DNA of 50,000 nt from Chrysomallon squamiferum (GCA_012295275.1 CM022674.1:7038936-7088935); one strand, 5' to 3'. Shown: positions 18,842 through 30,591, counted from the first letter of the stretch. The notes: generated by a model not told the origin, from the sequence alone. Program-made: numbers and translations.

Positions 18842-18910
<69 letters not shown>
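18738..18910. repeat. ATT microsatellite and 65-bp CT tract
   Basis: ATT repeats at about 18738-18787 and an uninterrupted CT tract at 18846-18910, separated by AT-rich spacer. Confidence 0.95.
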
Positions 18911-18911
<1 letters not shown>

Positions 18912-19946
18912 GATTTATTTATTTATCATTCATCTTTCTTTATTTACCACCAAAACCACCATTTATACAACCACACTGCTATTTATACAATTGCAACTGT
19001 GATTTGTATACAAAAAAAAAAAAAAAAAAACATACAATCTTGTACCTTCTTCTCACCCTTGTTATTAGTTCTTTATTTAATCATTCTTTTGACCCAGATT
19101 CCTTATCTTCAGAGATGTGTTTCTTGACCCACTTATCTCTGTTTACAAGCATGTTTGAAGTGCTTCATGTGCCAAACACATGTTGAGTACAACACCTGGC
19201 CATTTACCTGCCCTTAATTTAATTACAGGTGTTTAAACAGCATTGTTTGCCAGGTGTGATATACCACCTCATGCTGAGGTGTACTGTTATTCCTCACCCC
19301 CCCATCAGCTGATTGTATCAACAAACATAAATCATAATATTTATTTATCGATAGTCTTGTTTGTTTTTGTGAGTTATTAAAGACACTGACACAGTAACTT
19401 TTCTTTAAAAAAAACAGAAATTAAGTAAATAAAAATTTCAAATGTTGAGAAGAAAAACATTAAAGTTATTTTCTTTTTCTCTGCTATAAGTTTTTGACAC
19501 GTTATTAATAAAAAATCAATTTTGTTTTATTTTATTTATGCCCTTTCATATTATTTCATATTATTTAATGTTATATTATGTTATTTATTTTTTACTGATG
19601 GGTATTTTTCCCATTCTGAGAATCAGTTCATTACTAATCTTTTTATTTTCATGTTGATCCAGAGATTAATACAAGTTACGTTTTCATGTGAAAACACACA
19701 CATGATACTTTTGTCACATCCAGCTGTTATCTATCTAGAAACACAAGTTCTAAAACTCAAACAATAAAAATCTGATAATTTAAAAAAAAATATCCATTTT
19801 GCTGTTTCAACAAGATAAAGAAACATGACATCATAATCATGTGATCTTAATGAACAATTCAGTATCAGCAACTGGGTTCAAATATTCATGACACCAGCTT
19901 AATTAAATAACAGATAACAATTTTTTATTTCCTTTTATAAGTATTG

Positions 19947-19948
<2 letters not shown>
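18911..19948. other. Mixed AT-rich DNA, no gene seen
   Basis: Contains poly-A (about 19012-19030) and unique sequence at 19060-19320. Two plus frames (19004-19186, 19522-19767) are 60-81 codons, AT-driven and featureless. No confident regulatory site. Confidence 0.5.
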
Positions 19949-20017
<69 letters not shown>

Positions 20018-20155
20018 TCACCATATCTGTTTCTTGCTGTCTCTATATTTGTCTCTCTATCATTCCTTCTCTCTCTTCTTTTTTCTTTTCCTGCTCTATG
20101 GCTCTTTTTTTTTTTTTTTCTCTCTCTCTCTCTCAAACACACACACACACACAGA
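19949..20155. repeat. CT tract (64 bp) with degenerate CT/CA tail
   Basis: Perfect CT from 19949 to 20012, then broken CT, poly-T (about 20105-20119), CT and CA. Confidence 0.95.
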
Positions 20156-20580
20156 CTCAAGTGCACCACAAACCGTAACAACTGAATAATTAACACAGAT
20201 TTACAGATACAACATAAATATTTTGAAACAAACCATAAGAAAACAAAGACAAAAAGCTGTTTTTAGACTCTTAATCCTGTGACATAATCCTGACAATCAT
20301 TGAACCCGTACATCTGTTTTTTTGTCAACAACAAAAGCTCATTACAGGTAAGTTGTTTATCACCTGTGTGCAATCAGTGTCACTGCAGGACTTTGTAATA
20401 CAGTTGTAATAATGACATGTTAGGTAAGATGTCCTTTCTGTTGTTACCTGCTCGCAGACTTTGAAATGAACAACAGTATAAATTACCTTCTTTGTTTTTT
20501 CTGTCAGGTCCTTTTGTTTTTTTTTTAATGTGCATGTATGAGTTTATATTTCACCACTGGTTTTTTTTTTCATTTTATTT
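20156..20580. other. Unique DNA with isolated consensus donor
   Basis: No gene is visible. CAG/GTAAGT (20345-20353) is a perfect plus-strand splice donor. The best upstream acceptor (TTTTTAG ending at 20266) would give an 81-nt exon with stops in all three frames, so it is not coding. A second, weaker TAG/GTAAGA lies at 20421-20428. Confidence 0.3.
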
Positions 20581-20775
20581 CATTACTACTGTTTCTACCA
20601 CTACTATTACTACTACTACTACTGATGTTACTTCTACTACCACCATTATTATTGTTATTACTATTACAACTACTACTATTATTATTACCACTTCTACTAC
20701 TTCAACTACTATTAATTCTACCAATACCACTACTGTTATTATTTCTACTACTACTACTACTACTACTACATCTCT
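20581..20775. repeat. ACT/ATT trinucleotide repeat
   Basis: TACTAC, TATTAT and CCACTA triplets. The Thr/Ile- or Leu-rich frames are repeat translations. Confidence 0.9.
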
Positions 20776-20931
20776 ATAATTACTTCTGTGGCTGTGACTT
20801 CCAAAGCCAGTATTACTACTTGTACTAAAATCACATCATTATTTTAATAGTAATATATTTCAGCCACACTGTTTCTTGTTTTCTTCATTTCATTTTTCCG
20901 TTTCTTTTAAATGAAATTAATATTACTGAAG

Positions 20932-21315
20932 ACAACATCTTAAATGTAAACATCAACAAATATCAATGTACAGAAGACAAACACAAACATCAACAAATAT
21001 CAATATACAGAAGACAACAACTTAAACGTAAACATCAACAAATATCAACATACAGAAGACAACAATTTAAACGTAAACATCAACAAATATCAACATACAG
21101 AAGACAACAACTTAAATGTAAACATCAACAAATATCAACATACAGAAGACAACAATTTAAACGTAAACATCAACAAATATCAACATGCAGAAGACAACTT
21201 AAATCTAAACAACAACAAATATCAACATGCAGAAGACAACAATTTAAACATAAACATCAACAAATATCAACGTACAGAAGACAATAACTTAAACGTAAAC
21301 ATCAACAAACAACCA
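20932..21315. repeat. 45-bp minisatellite, about eight copies
   Basis: The unit is about 45 bp, made of AACTTAAACGTAAACATCAA then CAAATATCAACATACAGAAG then ACAAC. The first copy or two lack part of the unit. Variation is mostly C/T at the CpG in AACGTAAAC, the pattern expected of cytosine-methylation decay. Confidence 0.9.
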
Positions 21316-21604
21316 CACACACGTCAGTCATCGTTTACTACGTTTTAGAAAAATTTCACCTGGAAACATTAGTGACAGATTTGTGTGTGTAGATGACTGG
21401 TCACAGTTTCCTCTTATGTAACTAGGGCCAGCAGTCTAACCTCGCCTGCCTCGTGTTTATCAACATCCCATGATTCACTGCTCCTCCTGTCAGTGGACTT
21501 CGGACCAATGAGAAGGTGTCAGCGTGTCCATGCATCCTGGTTGTGTTTCCTGTTAGTTATCTTGTTTACATGCAGTTCCTTATCAGATTTGTCCTTCTGA
21601 TTTA
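21316..21604. other. Unique DNA, no gene seen
   Basis: Moderately complex. ACCAATGAGAAGG (about 21504) contains a CCAAT word, and TGACTGGTCACAG lies near 21393. No credible reading frame. Confidence 0.45.
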
Positions 21605-22158
21605 TGTGTTGGTGATTGATTGTGTGTTTGTTTCTTTGTTTTATGTATGTGTGTTTATTTGCATGTATGGGGTTTGTTTATTTGTGTGTTGTATTTTGTG
21701 TGTTTTGTATGTGTGTTTATTTGTTTGTATCTGTATAATGTGAGTATGTGTTTTATTTGCATATGTGTGTGTGTGTGTTTATTTGTGTATATATGTATGT
21801 GTATATGTATATGTGTGTGTTTATGTATGTGTGTTTATTTGCATGTATGTATGTGTATATGTGTGTGTGTTTATGTATGTGTGTTTATTTGTATGTATGT
21901 ATGTGTATATGTATATGTGTGTGTGTTTATGTATGTGTGTTTATTTGCATGTATGTATGTGTATATGTGTGTGTGTTTATGTATGTGTGTTTATTTGTAT
22001 GTATGTATGTGTATATGTATATGTGTGTGTGTTTATGTATGTATGTTTATTTGTATGTATGTATGTTATACGTGTGTATGTATGTGTATATGTGTGTATA
22101 TGTGTGTATATGTATGTGTATATGTGTGTATATGTATGTGTATATGTATGTCCTGGTA
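21605..22158. repeat. Higher-order TG/TATG/TTTATT repeat
   Basis: Microsatellite words are organised in units of about 45-70 bp that contain GTGTGTTTATTTGCATGTAT and TATGTGTATATGTGTGTG. The long Cys/Val/Tyr/Met open frames (up to 179 codons) exist because the repeat lacks stop codons; they are not genes. Confidence 0.95.
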
Positions 22159-22229
22159 ATCTGATCTCTCACTACTATTTTTTATTTATTTATTTTAATT
22201 TTTTAATTTTATTTATTTTATTAAGTGCC

Positions 22230-22420
22230 AGCATTTAACAAATTCCACTCCTGTGACACACATAATTACTTGTGAACAGTTCACATCTGTGTTGTTACTG
22301 TGTCTCATTATGTGCTGTGACACATTTCCTGTAATTAACACTCATTAATCACACTTTCCCATTCATAATTACCATCATTATAACATTCTTTGCATTTACT
22401 ACTTAGCGAATGTTAAAATC
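22230..22420. promoter_or_regulatory. Unique island with three TAATTA sites and an octamer half
   Basis: TAATTA at 22263-22268, 22332-22337 and 22366-22371 are homeodomain cores. TTTGCAT (22389-22395) is the POU half of the octamer. TGTGAACAGTTCACA (22271-22285) is a 7-1-7 palindrome. The island is flanked by repeats, so it might be a preserved enhancer, but AT-richness makes TAATTA fairly common. Confidence 0.25.
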
Positions 22421-22424
22421 TCTT

Positions 22425-22673
22425 TTTATTATTACTATTAATTCTTACTGTTATTAGTATTTTTATTATTATTGTTAATTCTTACTGTTATTGTTATTTT
22501 TATTATTACTGTTAATTCTTACTGTAATTGTTATTTTTATTATTACTGTTAATTCTTACTGTTATTGTTATTTTTATTATTATTGTTAATTCTTACTGTT
22601 ATTGTTATTTTTATTATCATTGTTATTATTATTTATCATTTATTATTTTTACTTTTGTTGTTGTTATTATTAG

Positions 22674-22729
<56 letters not shown>

Positions 22730-22895
22730 ACTGTTATTACAATTATTATTATTATTTATTTTTATTATTATTATTTTTAATTATCACTAATATTATCATT
22801 ATTATATAATTGTTATTACACTTACTATTATTATTATTGTAAATATTGATGTTGTTAATATTAATTTATTATTGTTGTTGTTGTTATTATTATAG
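22425..22895. repeat. ATT-rich repeat with 30-bp sub-units
   Basis: Units of about 30 bp (TTATTATTACTGTTAATTCT plus TACTGTTATTG) repeat about five times at 22430-22620, then pure ATT (about 22677-22726) and broken ATT/TTG to 22895. Confidence 0.9.
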
Positions 22896-23599
22896 TCTGG
22901 TTTCTATCAGATTAAATCATGATTTGTTTTGTTTGTATTTTTGGAGTAATGAGATCATGTCAGTTTGTGTTATTTGCAGTTTAAACTTGGGCCTCCAGAA
23001 ATAATTACTAAAAAAGTCTATTTTATTTATTTAGTTTCCTTTTTTCTTTTTATTTCTCAAAAACATGATCAAAAACTAAAATAATTTAATTCAGAATTTA
23101 ATTTTTTTAAATTTAAAAAAAAAAAAACGAAAGAAATAATAAAAAAATAAACATTGTTCTATTACTCAAGAACCATGTTATCAAATTGTCTGCTAACACA
23201 CAGTGGTTTTGATTGGCTGTTTTCTTCCAGCAGGAAGTAGTTCATTCCTTCCTCTTCCGCGGAGAGTTCCATTACAGTGTTGTCTGAATCAAAGACTGTG
23301 TCTCCTGGGTGTTTTTATCAAACATTTTCTTCCTGTTTTTCCCATTCAGCGTTACACTACTTATGTCACATGTTTTTAAGTGAAATGTACTTTTAGTCTG
23401 CTTCTATTAGCATCATCAGTTATCTCTCCTCTTTGTTTTGTGATCTAACAAAAAACATTGAAGTAAAAACATCGTGGGGAAAAAAGATGTGTTTATAACT
23501 ACAAATAAAGGATATTATTTTGGTATCTTTGTTTTTATCTTGTAAATGTAAATGAATGTTGATAATCTTTTTCTGTAAAGTACAGTGGTCTCTGGATTT
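22896..23599. other. AT-rich unique DNA, no gene seen
   Basis: A more complex block at 23160-23300 contains TTCCGCGG and TTGATTGGCTG (inverted CCAAT near 23211), which gives a slight promoter-like look. No reading frame accompanies it. Confidence 0.4.
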
Positions 23600-23925
23600 G
23601 TTTGATATACACATACAAATATTTATATACAGACACATGTATTCACACAAGTATACTTATGCACACACATCTACACAAACACACAGATACACACAGTGAT
23701 ACAGATATTCATATATATATACACACACACATACACATACACAAAAACACAGACATACACACACATACACAAAAAAAGACATACACACACATGCTCAAAC
23801 ACACACAAATACAAAACTCTCCACTCCCCCAACAAAAACATTTTCGAGTTTCTCAACTTCAAAATCCACACACAAAGACAGACAGACAGACAGAGACAGA
23901 GACTGACAAACAAAACACTTGATTT
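23600..23925. repeat. CA/CATA microsatellite with ACAG tail
   Basis: CA, ATAC and ATAT words with a unique interruption at about 23815-23865, then GACAGACAGACAG. Frames on both strands are repeat translations. Confidence 0.9.
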
Positions 23926-24169
23926 TTGCGTTTCACACAGGACTCTCTCTTTATCTCTGTACACACAAACTCTTAGAACACACCCAGAAGCTAAATAACA
24001 TAAATATTTTACTTTATTACTGAGATAAGCTTGTACACTGTGAGTTTAAAGAATAAAGTGCAAATAGCTTGAACGTGGGGTTCAGTCACTGGTTATGAAT
24101 AGCTAACAGGGGCCAACATCCAATGAAAGGGGAAGGGTCATACATATAACAAGTAGGCTAAACCCTATC
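23926..24169. other. Unique DNA leading into a minisatellite
   Basis: No open frame or motif of note. Confidence 0.4.
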
Positions 24170-24545
24170 TAGGGGAATTGTTGTTACATGCAAGGGATAT
24201 TCATGGGAATTGGTGTTACATACAAAGAATATTCGTTGGAATTGGTGTTACGTACAAGGAACATGTATAGGAAAGATATCATATATAAGTATTGAGTAAG
24301 GGAAGGATAGTACAGTTAGTTTTTAGGGGGAAGGGAATTACATACAAGAGTTATTTTGGTGGATGTTACATACAAGGCATATCCAAGAAGAAGGTGATTA
24401 ATACAAGGAATACGTGTGGGAAGTATTTCATGCAATGATTATGTAAGAGTATTACAATGACTATGTAAGAATATTACAAATGATTATGTAAGAATATTAC
24501 AAGGAATACTTAGGGGAAAGTATTATTTAAAAGGAGCATCAGGAG
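24170..24545. repeat. ~33-bp degenerate minisatellite (ATTACATACAAGG family)
   Basis: About ten diverged units containing GGGGAATTGGTGTTACATAC followed by AAGGAATATTCAT. The left copies are closest to each other. At 24430-24490 a local TATGTAAGAATATTACAA unit repeats three times. A related unit is found again at 28224-28273. Confidence 0.75.
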
Positions 24546-25139
24546 GGGATGATATCAGAAAAATACACAAGTGTTAAAATTAATGTTGATGTTTTATCTG
24601 ATTTCACTGTGACATGAGTGAAAAAATCTAATCTGACCCAGAAAACAGAATGAAGTAAGACAACATTCTGTATTCATTTTTTTTTTTTTTTTTTAACAAT
24701 AACAAGCAAGTTCCTGCTTCTCTGTGTATAAAGTTTATTTCCATTCAAAACCTGTTTTAAAGTGTGAACACATATTTGTATGTATGCAGGCCTACATAAT
24801 GTGAGAAAGAGAACGTGTGTGTGAATGTGTGTATGTGTGATGAGTGTGTGTGTGTTTGTGTTTGTGTGTTTGTGTGTGTGTTTGTGTATGTGTGTTTGAG
24901 TATGTATGTATGTGTATAAATGTGCCTGTGTGTGTGTGTCTATTTTTTTTGAATTATTGTGTGTGTGCGTGAGTATGTGTATATGATTACCTTATACACA
25001 CACACACACACAAATATTTTAATAAAAACCAAAAAAAAACAACCCAAAATAAAAGAGTGCAATACATGAAAATAAATACACAGATAAGCGTGACATACAA
25101 TACACTGTATATATCACACACACACACACAGAGAAAACT
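24546..25139. repeat. Poly-T and TG/CA microsatellites
   Basis: Poly-T at about 24678-24694, TG/TTTG/TATG tract at about 24809-24985, CA at about 24998-25012, A-run and CA at about 25117-25131, with short AT-rich spacers. No gene. Confidence 0.85.
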
Positions 25140-25394
25140 CTAGAACCTTTATCATTCAGTCACGTGTGCCTAAACAAATCACGTCTGCATCGACATCTAA
25201 CCAGCACAGCACAGCACAATTCTCAACTACGTCACCACCCCGGCACCATCTGACCGGTCCGTCCAGCACAACGTTCAACAGCATCGTCACGATTTTCTCT
25301 CAACATCTGTTGTGTTACCCACACCTACAGACCACAACCTGCTTCATACTGCGTCCTTGTCATTTCCACTTGTCACACAACTGCTTGTAAGCAA
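25140..25394. other. GC-richer unique block, no convincing gene
   Basis: Complex sequence with several CpGs. A 74-codon plus frame (25166-25390) begins at GTG and has no ATG, so it is not called. It could be exonic or regulatory, but nothing decides it. Confidence 0.3.
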
Positions 25395-25475
25395 GGGGGG
25401 GAGAGGGGAATGGAGGGGGTTGACAGGGAGGGAGGGATAAAGGGTAGGAGTTGAGGGGATAGGCTAGGAGGGAGA
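25395..25475 (+). other. G-rich tract with G-quadruplex motif
   Basis: GGG runs at 25426-25428, 25430-25432, 25434-25436 and 25442-25444 have loops of 1, 1 and 5 nt. Additional runs lie at 25395-25400, 25405-25408 and 25414-25418. The tract is strongly purine-biased, so triplex structures are also possible. It sits directly after the unique GC-richer block. Confidence 0.6.
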
Positions 25476-25774
25476 GGAAGTGCAGGGTTTTATTGGAAGA
25501 GGAGGAACATTTAAAGATTTTTTTTTTTTTTTTTTTTTTTTTTGTCTTTTTTTTTTTCATCTGCCAGGAGAACAAAGTTGTCTTTAGTTTTTTATAATCT
25601 TAGGCTAGAAGGAATGAAAGAAAAAGGACAAAGATGGAAAGAAAGAAAAAAAGAAATGAAGAAAATGGAAAGAAATTTTTTTTGAGTTCAAAAACGAAAA
25701 TAAATTTTTTAGAATAGTATAAAATAAATTTTGTGGCCTGTTTTATATGTAAACTACATTAGGCATTTTACAAA
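25476..25774. other. Poly-T and purine-rich DNA
   Basis: Poly-T at about 25519-25543, then GAAA-rich sequence and AT-rich DNA. No gene. Confidence 0.6.
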
Positions 25775-26345
25775 TACGTGGTATGTGTTATATAAAACAG
25801 TAACTCGTGTGGTATGTGTTATATAAAACAGTAACTCATGTGGTATGTGTTATATAAAACAGTAACTCATGTGGTATGTGTTATATAAAACAGTAACTCG
25901 TGTGGTATGTGTTACATAAAACAGTAACTTGTGTGGTATGTGTTATATAAAACAGTAACTCGTGTGGTATGTGTTGTATAAAACAGTAACTCGTGTGGTA
26001 TGTGTTGTATAAAACAGTAACTCGTGTGGTATGTGTTACATAAAACAGTAACTCGTGTGGTATGTGTTATATAAAACAGTAACTCGTGTGGTATGTGTTA
26101 TATAAAACAGTAACTCGTGTGGTATGTGTTATATAAAACAGTAACTCGTGTGGTATGTGTTATATAAAACAGTAACTCGTGTGGTATGTGTTATATAAAA
26201 CAGTAACTCGTGTGGTATGTGTTGTATAAAACAGTAACTCGTGTGGTATGTGTTATATAGAACAGTAACTCATGTGGTATGTGTTATATAGAACAGTAAC
26301 TTGTGTGGTATGTGTTATATAAAACAGTAACTCGTGTGGTATGTG
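25775..26345. repeat. 31-bp minisatellite, 18 copies
   Basis: Eighteen near-identical tandem units of 31 bp, made of CTCGTGTGGTATGTGTTATA then TAAAACAGTAA, plus partial edges. Variation is confined to a few sites: the CpG in CTCGTG (CG, CA or TG), TATATAA versus TGTATAA or TACATAA, and AAAACAG versus AGAACAG. It is the most homogeneous array here, which implies recent expansion. Each unit contains a TATATAAA-type word. Confidence 0.97.
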
Positions 26346-26826
26346 GCTCAAGTTTTGTTATTAACTGTTGCTCTTACATGAACTCTTCTTCACCCATACA
26401 GTTCATAGTCCATGTTTTATCAATTAGATTTTTTTTTTTATCTCAATTTTTTTTTTTTTAAACTTTTTTTTTGTTTCAACTTTCTGGAATGTTAAGCACA
26501 TGGTTTTATGATTTGGTGTTGTTGTTTGTGATGATAATGATGATGATGTTGTTATTACCAATATTATTGTTTTTAAATCTTTTCTTGTTTTGTTTTTTTT
26601 TTAAAAAAAAGGTTAATTATACTGTCATTCTTGTTTAGATTTAAAAAAAATAAAAACTTGTATAAGGAGAGATGATAGAAAAAAGGGTGAATGAGATAGA
26701 GAGAAAGAAACAGAAAGTAAGAGAGGTTAACAAACATTTTCATTTTATTATTTTTTAAAACTTTGAAATAATATTTTATTTGTAATGTAAATAAAATATT
26801 TGTTGTTTTGAAATTTATAATTATTG

Positions 26827-26865
<39 letters not shown>

Positions 26866-27180
26866 GCTATTATTATTATTTATTTTTATTTTTACTTTTT
26901 TTTACATGGATAAACACAATGTTTAGTATTTTCGCTAAAACAGGAAACTAAAAAAAAAAAAAACCTTAAAACCCCCACACCTATAGTAAAAACATTTTGT
27001 TCTATATATAAATCTGTTGACCATTTTAAAACATACGGAGATCATGTACAAGTTTTCACATTTCGGAAGTGTCGAGCAAAAAATAAGATGTAGGATTTCG
27101 TTTATCTTTTCCATGTGTGTGTTCTTTTAATATTTTATGAATCGAAGTTTTTTTCCACATGTTCGTAATAACCAATAAAA
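26346..27180. other. AT-rich DNA with homopolymer and ATT tracts
   Basis: Poly-T near 26430-26460, GATGATAATGATG near 26530, poly-A near 26615, ATT repeat at about 26830-26880. No gene seen. Confidence 0.6.
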
Positions 27181-27718
27181 AAAAAAAAAAAAATTATTAT
27201 GACATGTGTTTGCAGTAAACCAGCCAATGAAACTGATGTGTTTCATTTCAAATCGTTCACAGTATTTCATTCTTAACTCCACCATAGAGGAAAAAGGTGT
27301 GAGAAACGGAAAATGAACTCGACACGCAAAACACTTCGACGAATTCGACTAACAGTCACTGGAAAAGCTTTCAGATGTCGTCTGAAATCTAAATCCAGCC
27401 CAAATGTTTTCTTTACAAAGTGTATGAGTATTAACAGAATCGTGAATATTTTTTATATTTTTTTTTTTTTTTTTTTTTTTGGCCAAGTTTTTCTCAATGG
27501 TAAGTGTTCCAACAGGTGAACTTAATTACCCAGATTTTTTTTTTTTTTTTTTTTAATTCCAGCTATATCTAGGTATGATTGTTTTGGGTGTGGTGTTTTT
27601 ACAACAATACAACATGTTGATGTTGAGGTGACCTGGGGGTTATGTGTTTTGTTCACATCAACGCAATGGAAATGATGCGCATAACAAGTTCGGTGCAGTG
27701 AAACTATCATTAGTGCAA
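27181..27718. other. Unique DNA interrupted by poly-T; doubtful ORF
   Basis: CCAATGAAAC (27222) contains a CCAAT box. A 68-codon plus frame (27313-27519) has a real ATG and an Arg/Lys-rich start, but it runs through a 26-nt poly-T encoding Phe, so it is unlikely to be translated whole. ATG/GTAAGTG at about 27497 is a donor-like site. I treat the region as undetermined. Confidence 0.25.
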
Positions 27719-27885
27719 AAATTAAAGTTTGAAATATTTCCCATATTTTCGCAATTAAATTTTGAAATAATACATGTATTTTTTGTAATTAAATTTTGAA
27801 ATACCGCCTGTATTTTTGCAATTAAATTAACAATATTAGTTGTATGTGTGTTTAATTAAATTTAGAATATTAGTTGTGTTGGTGT
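27719..27885. repeat. ~38-bp degenerate tandem repeat
   Basis: Three to four copies of a unit with CAATTAAATTTTGAAATA and TGTATTTTT, eroding to the right. Confidence 0.65.
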
Positions 27886-27889
27886 TAGT

Positions 27890-28420
27890 AATATTAATAA
27901 TTTCATCTACTTAATGCCCTTTACAGTATGTGTAATGCAGTTTTCTGTTGTATATATTTTGCCACTTAACATCAATAATTTGAGTTACTTCGTGTTAGTT
28001 GGAGTAGCAGTAGAATAAAATTTACATCTTGTCTCATTTAAAGCATTAATAATTTCAGTTACCTTTTTCTGCTTATGATTTGACACGTTTTCACGTCCCT
28101 TATAGCATTAATAATTTGAGACATGTTATGCCCCTTATAACATCAGTAATTTGAGACATGTTGTGTCCCTTATATCATCAATAATTTGAGACATGTCCAA
28201 CCCTTTATATCATCAGTAATTTAATTACAAGAGTATTTAGGGGAAAGGGTATTACACACAAGGAATATTCATGTCCCTAATAACGTCATTAATGTGACAT
28301 GTTGTGTCCCTTATATCATCGATAATTTGATCCCCTTATATCATCAGTAATTTGAAACATGTCATGCCTGGTACAACATCAGTATTTTTGATTATATTTT
28401 GCTGTTTATGATATAATCAG
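27890..28420. repeat. ~35-bp degenerate minisatellite (TCATCAATAATTTGAGACATG)
   Basis: Units contain TTATATCATCAGTAATTTGA then GACATGTTGTGTCCC. The best copies are at 28095-28220 and 28270-28380; outer copies (27905-28080) are heavily diverged. The array is interrupted at 28224-28273 by a unit of another family. Confidence 0.75.
28224..28273. repeat. Foreign minisatellite unit inside the 28-kb array
   Basis: The segment ATTACAAGAGTATTTAGGGG plus AAAGGGTATTACACACAAGG plus AATATTCATG belongs to the family at 24170-24545 (compare ATTACAAGGAATACTTAGGG near 24495) and not to the surrounding array. Confidence 0.6.
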
Positions 28421-28850
28421 TATTGTTTCTGTGACTCAAACTTTATGGCGAGTACTGTTCCATTTGACAATCTGCATACAGATGATAGCGTTCTGCAAAA
28501 TGAAATATTTACCAAATGTAGCTGATAAAATGTGATAAGATGTAGAGAATGAGAACAGTAAGAGAGAAAGGTACCAAAAGAGAGAATACAATTTAGTGTA
28601 TTGTTAAACCTAAAAATTAAAAAAAAAAAAAAAATTTCAATACCAAATGTAACTGACAAAATGTCATTTAATATATTGTTAAACTTGAAAATCAAAAAAT
28701 AATATTTAAACAAGCATCCACTAATATTTAAAGAATTTAAATATTGAAAGTTTATTTTTAAAATGAGGTACAGGTTCACTGACCGTTTCTAAAGATTTGT
28801 GTCGTAACCTTGCAGTGTCTTTCAAAACTGTCAACAACACAAGAGAAATC
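28421..28850. other. AT-rich DNA with a short duplication
   Basis: Two copies of a block containing TACCAAATGTA, TGTATTGTTAAACCTAAAAA and similar words (about 28508-28620 and 28640-28690) show an old duplication. A 120-codon minus frame (28417-28779) crosses a poly-A run and is Phe/Asn-rich; it is not credible. Confidence 0.4.
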
Positions 28851-28864
28851 TCTCCAAGTGGCGC
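28851..28864 (+). promoter_or_regulatory. Weak CTCF-like motif
   Basis: TCTCCAAGTGGCGC agrees with the bilaterian CTCF core at 11 of 14 positions. The flanks (28860-28935) are unique and CpG-bearing. It has the same orientation as the better site at 44806. Confidence 0.2.
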
Positions 28865-29027
28865 ACGTTCCTGTCAGCAGAAACTCTTGTTATTCCGCCT
28901 GGTCACAGGTGGGACAGATCGAACGTAATATTGTAACATTTTGTTTTCAACTCCTACCTGCACACACACACACACACCGAGGTTGATGTCCGAAGTGAAT
29001 TACTTCTGTGTTAGTGAGGTGTGACAG

Positions 29028-29350
<323 letters not shown>

Positions 29351-30134
29351 AGCAACTGAGAGAGATAGTGATGGAGGTTGGTGGAGAGAGATGGATGGGG
29401 AGGGAGACAGTCAAAGAAAGAGAAAAAAAAACTGTAAAAACAAAGAAAGAATAGATATCAGAGAAAAAAGAAGAGAGGAATGAAATCTGGTTCTGATTTA
29501 CGTCCGACATCTACCATATCAACTAGAATCTGTTCAGCTGTTGTGTGTGTGTGTGTCTATAGGGTGATTGTGTTTGTGTATTTGTGTCTGTGTATGTGTA
29601 TTTGTGTTTGTGTGTATGTGTCAGTACAAGTTAATATGCATATTAAAATTGTTTATCTAATGTTTTTATTTGTATGTATGAAAACAAGGAAGTATTAGTT
29701 TGTGTGTATATTAGAAAATATACATATTATTCCATTTTTATGTGTACATGTTTGAATGTCTGTCTGTCTGTGTGTGTGTCTAAAGAATGAGAAGATGATT
29801 TATTAATTCTAAATGTAACACTACATATAACATCTCAGATTCTGTCTGTGCTTCTGTTTGTATGTGCATCCATGTAACATGACTAACTGGATGTTTTGAT
29901 TTACTTATATATGTGTGTATGTGTGTGTCTGTGTGTGTGTGTGCATGTGTGTCTGATTATGTCTGTTTGTATGTGTGTGTATATATATATGTTCTTACAA
30001 ACATAACTCACTGAATATTTTGATATCGTTTCTAAATTTACTATATATGTGTCTGATTATATCTGTGTGTCTGTCTGTATATGTGTTCTTATCAAACCAT
30101 TCAATTAGTTATGTTTATATCTGTTCTGAATTTA

Positions 30135-30160
<26 letters not shown>
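29351..30160. repeat. GA-rich tail and dispersed TG/TATG/TCTG repeats
   Basis: GA-rich to 29470, then TG-rich words, TCTG repeats (about 29758-29775), TATG and CT (about 30136-30154). No gene. Confidence 0.75.
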
Positions 30161-30166
<6 letters not shown>

Positions 30167-30440
30167 AAACAGACATATATATATATAAAACATGTTTAAT
30201 TATGTCTGAGTACATGTGTGTGGGTGTATTTGATTCTGATGTTGAAGCACATTTTTGTATTCAATTACCAGGATGCTAACAATAAAAAATTCAATATTGA
30301 GTGCGTCGATGCTGGTAACACCTGTGTGGTTGTTGTTAATGAACCATTGTCAATAAAAATCTAGCTGTTGAGAACATAGCATCTGAAGAATTTGTGTTGT
30401 TGTTGCCGCTGTTGTTGTTGTCGTTGTAATTTTTATTTTT
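30161..30440. other. TA repeats and unique DNA
   Basis: ATATATATA blocks at 30154-30190, then unique sequence to 30390 and TTG triplets at about 30391-30428. No gene seen. Confidence 0.5.
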
Positions 30441-30591
30441 TGTTTATTACATGAACACATACAGACAGAGACAAATACACATATATATTCATGTAGATAG
30501 AAACACATGTATGCACAGATAGACACATTCACATACACACATACATACATACTTGTATACATATATAAAAGCAGACTTATATGTACATGTA

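Noticed and set aside
20267-20347. 81-nt segment bounded by TTTTTAG and a perfect CAG/GTAAGT donor
   Set aside because: Stops in all three frames and a weak acceptor, so it is not a coding exon; a non-coding exon cannot be excluded.
21620-22238. Long Cys/Val/Tyr/Met ORFs of 138-179 codons in three frames
   Set aside because: All three frames are open together because the TG/TATG repeat has no stop codons; these are translations of a microsatellite.
25166-25390. 74-codon non-repetitive plus ORF
   Set aside because: No ATG, no flanking splice signals I trust, and no recognisable similarity.
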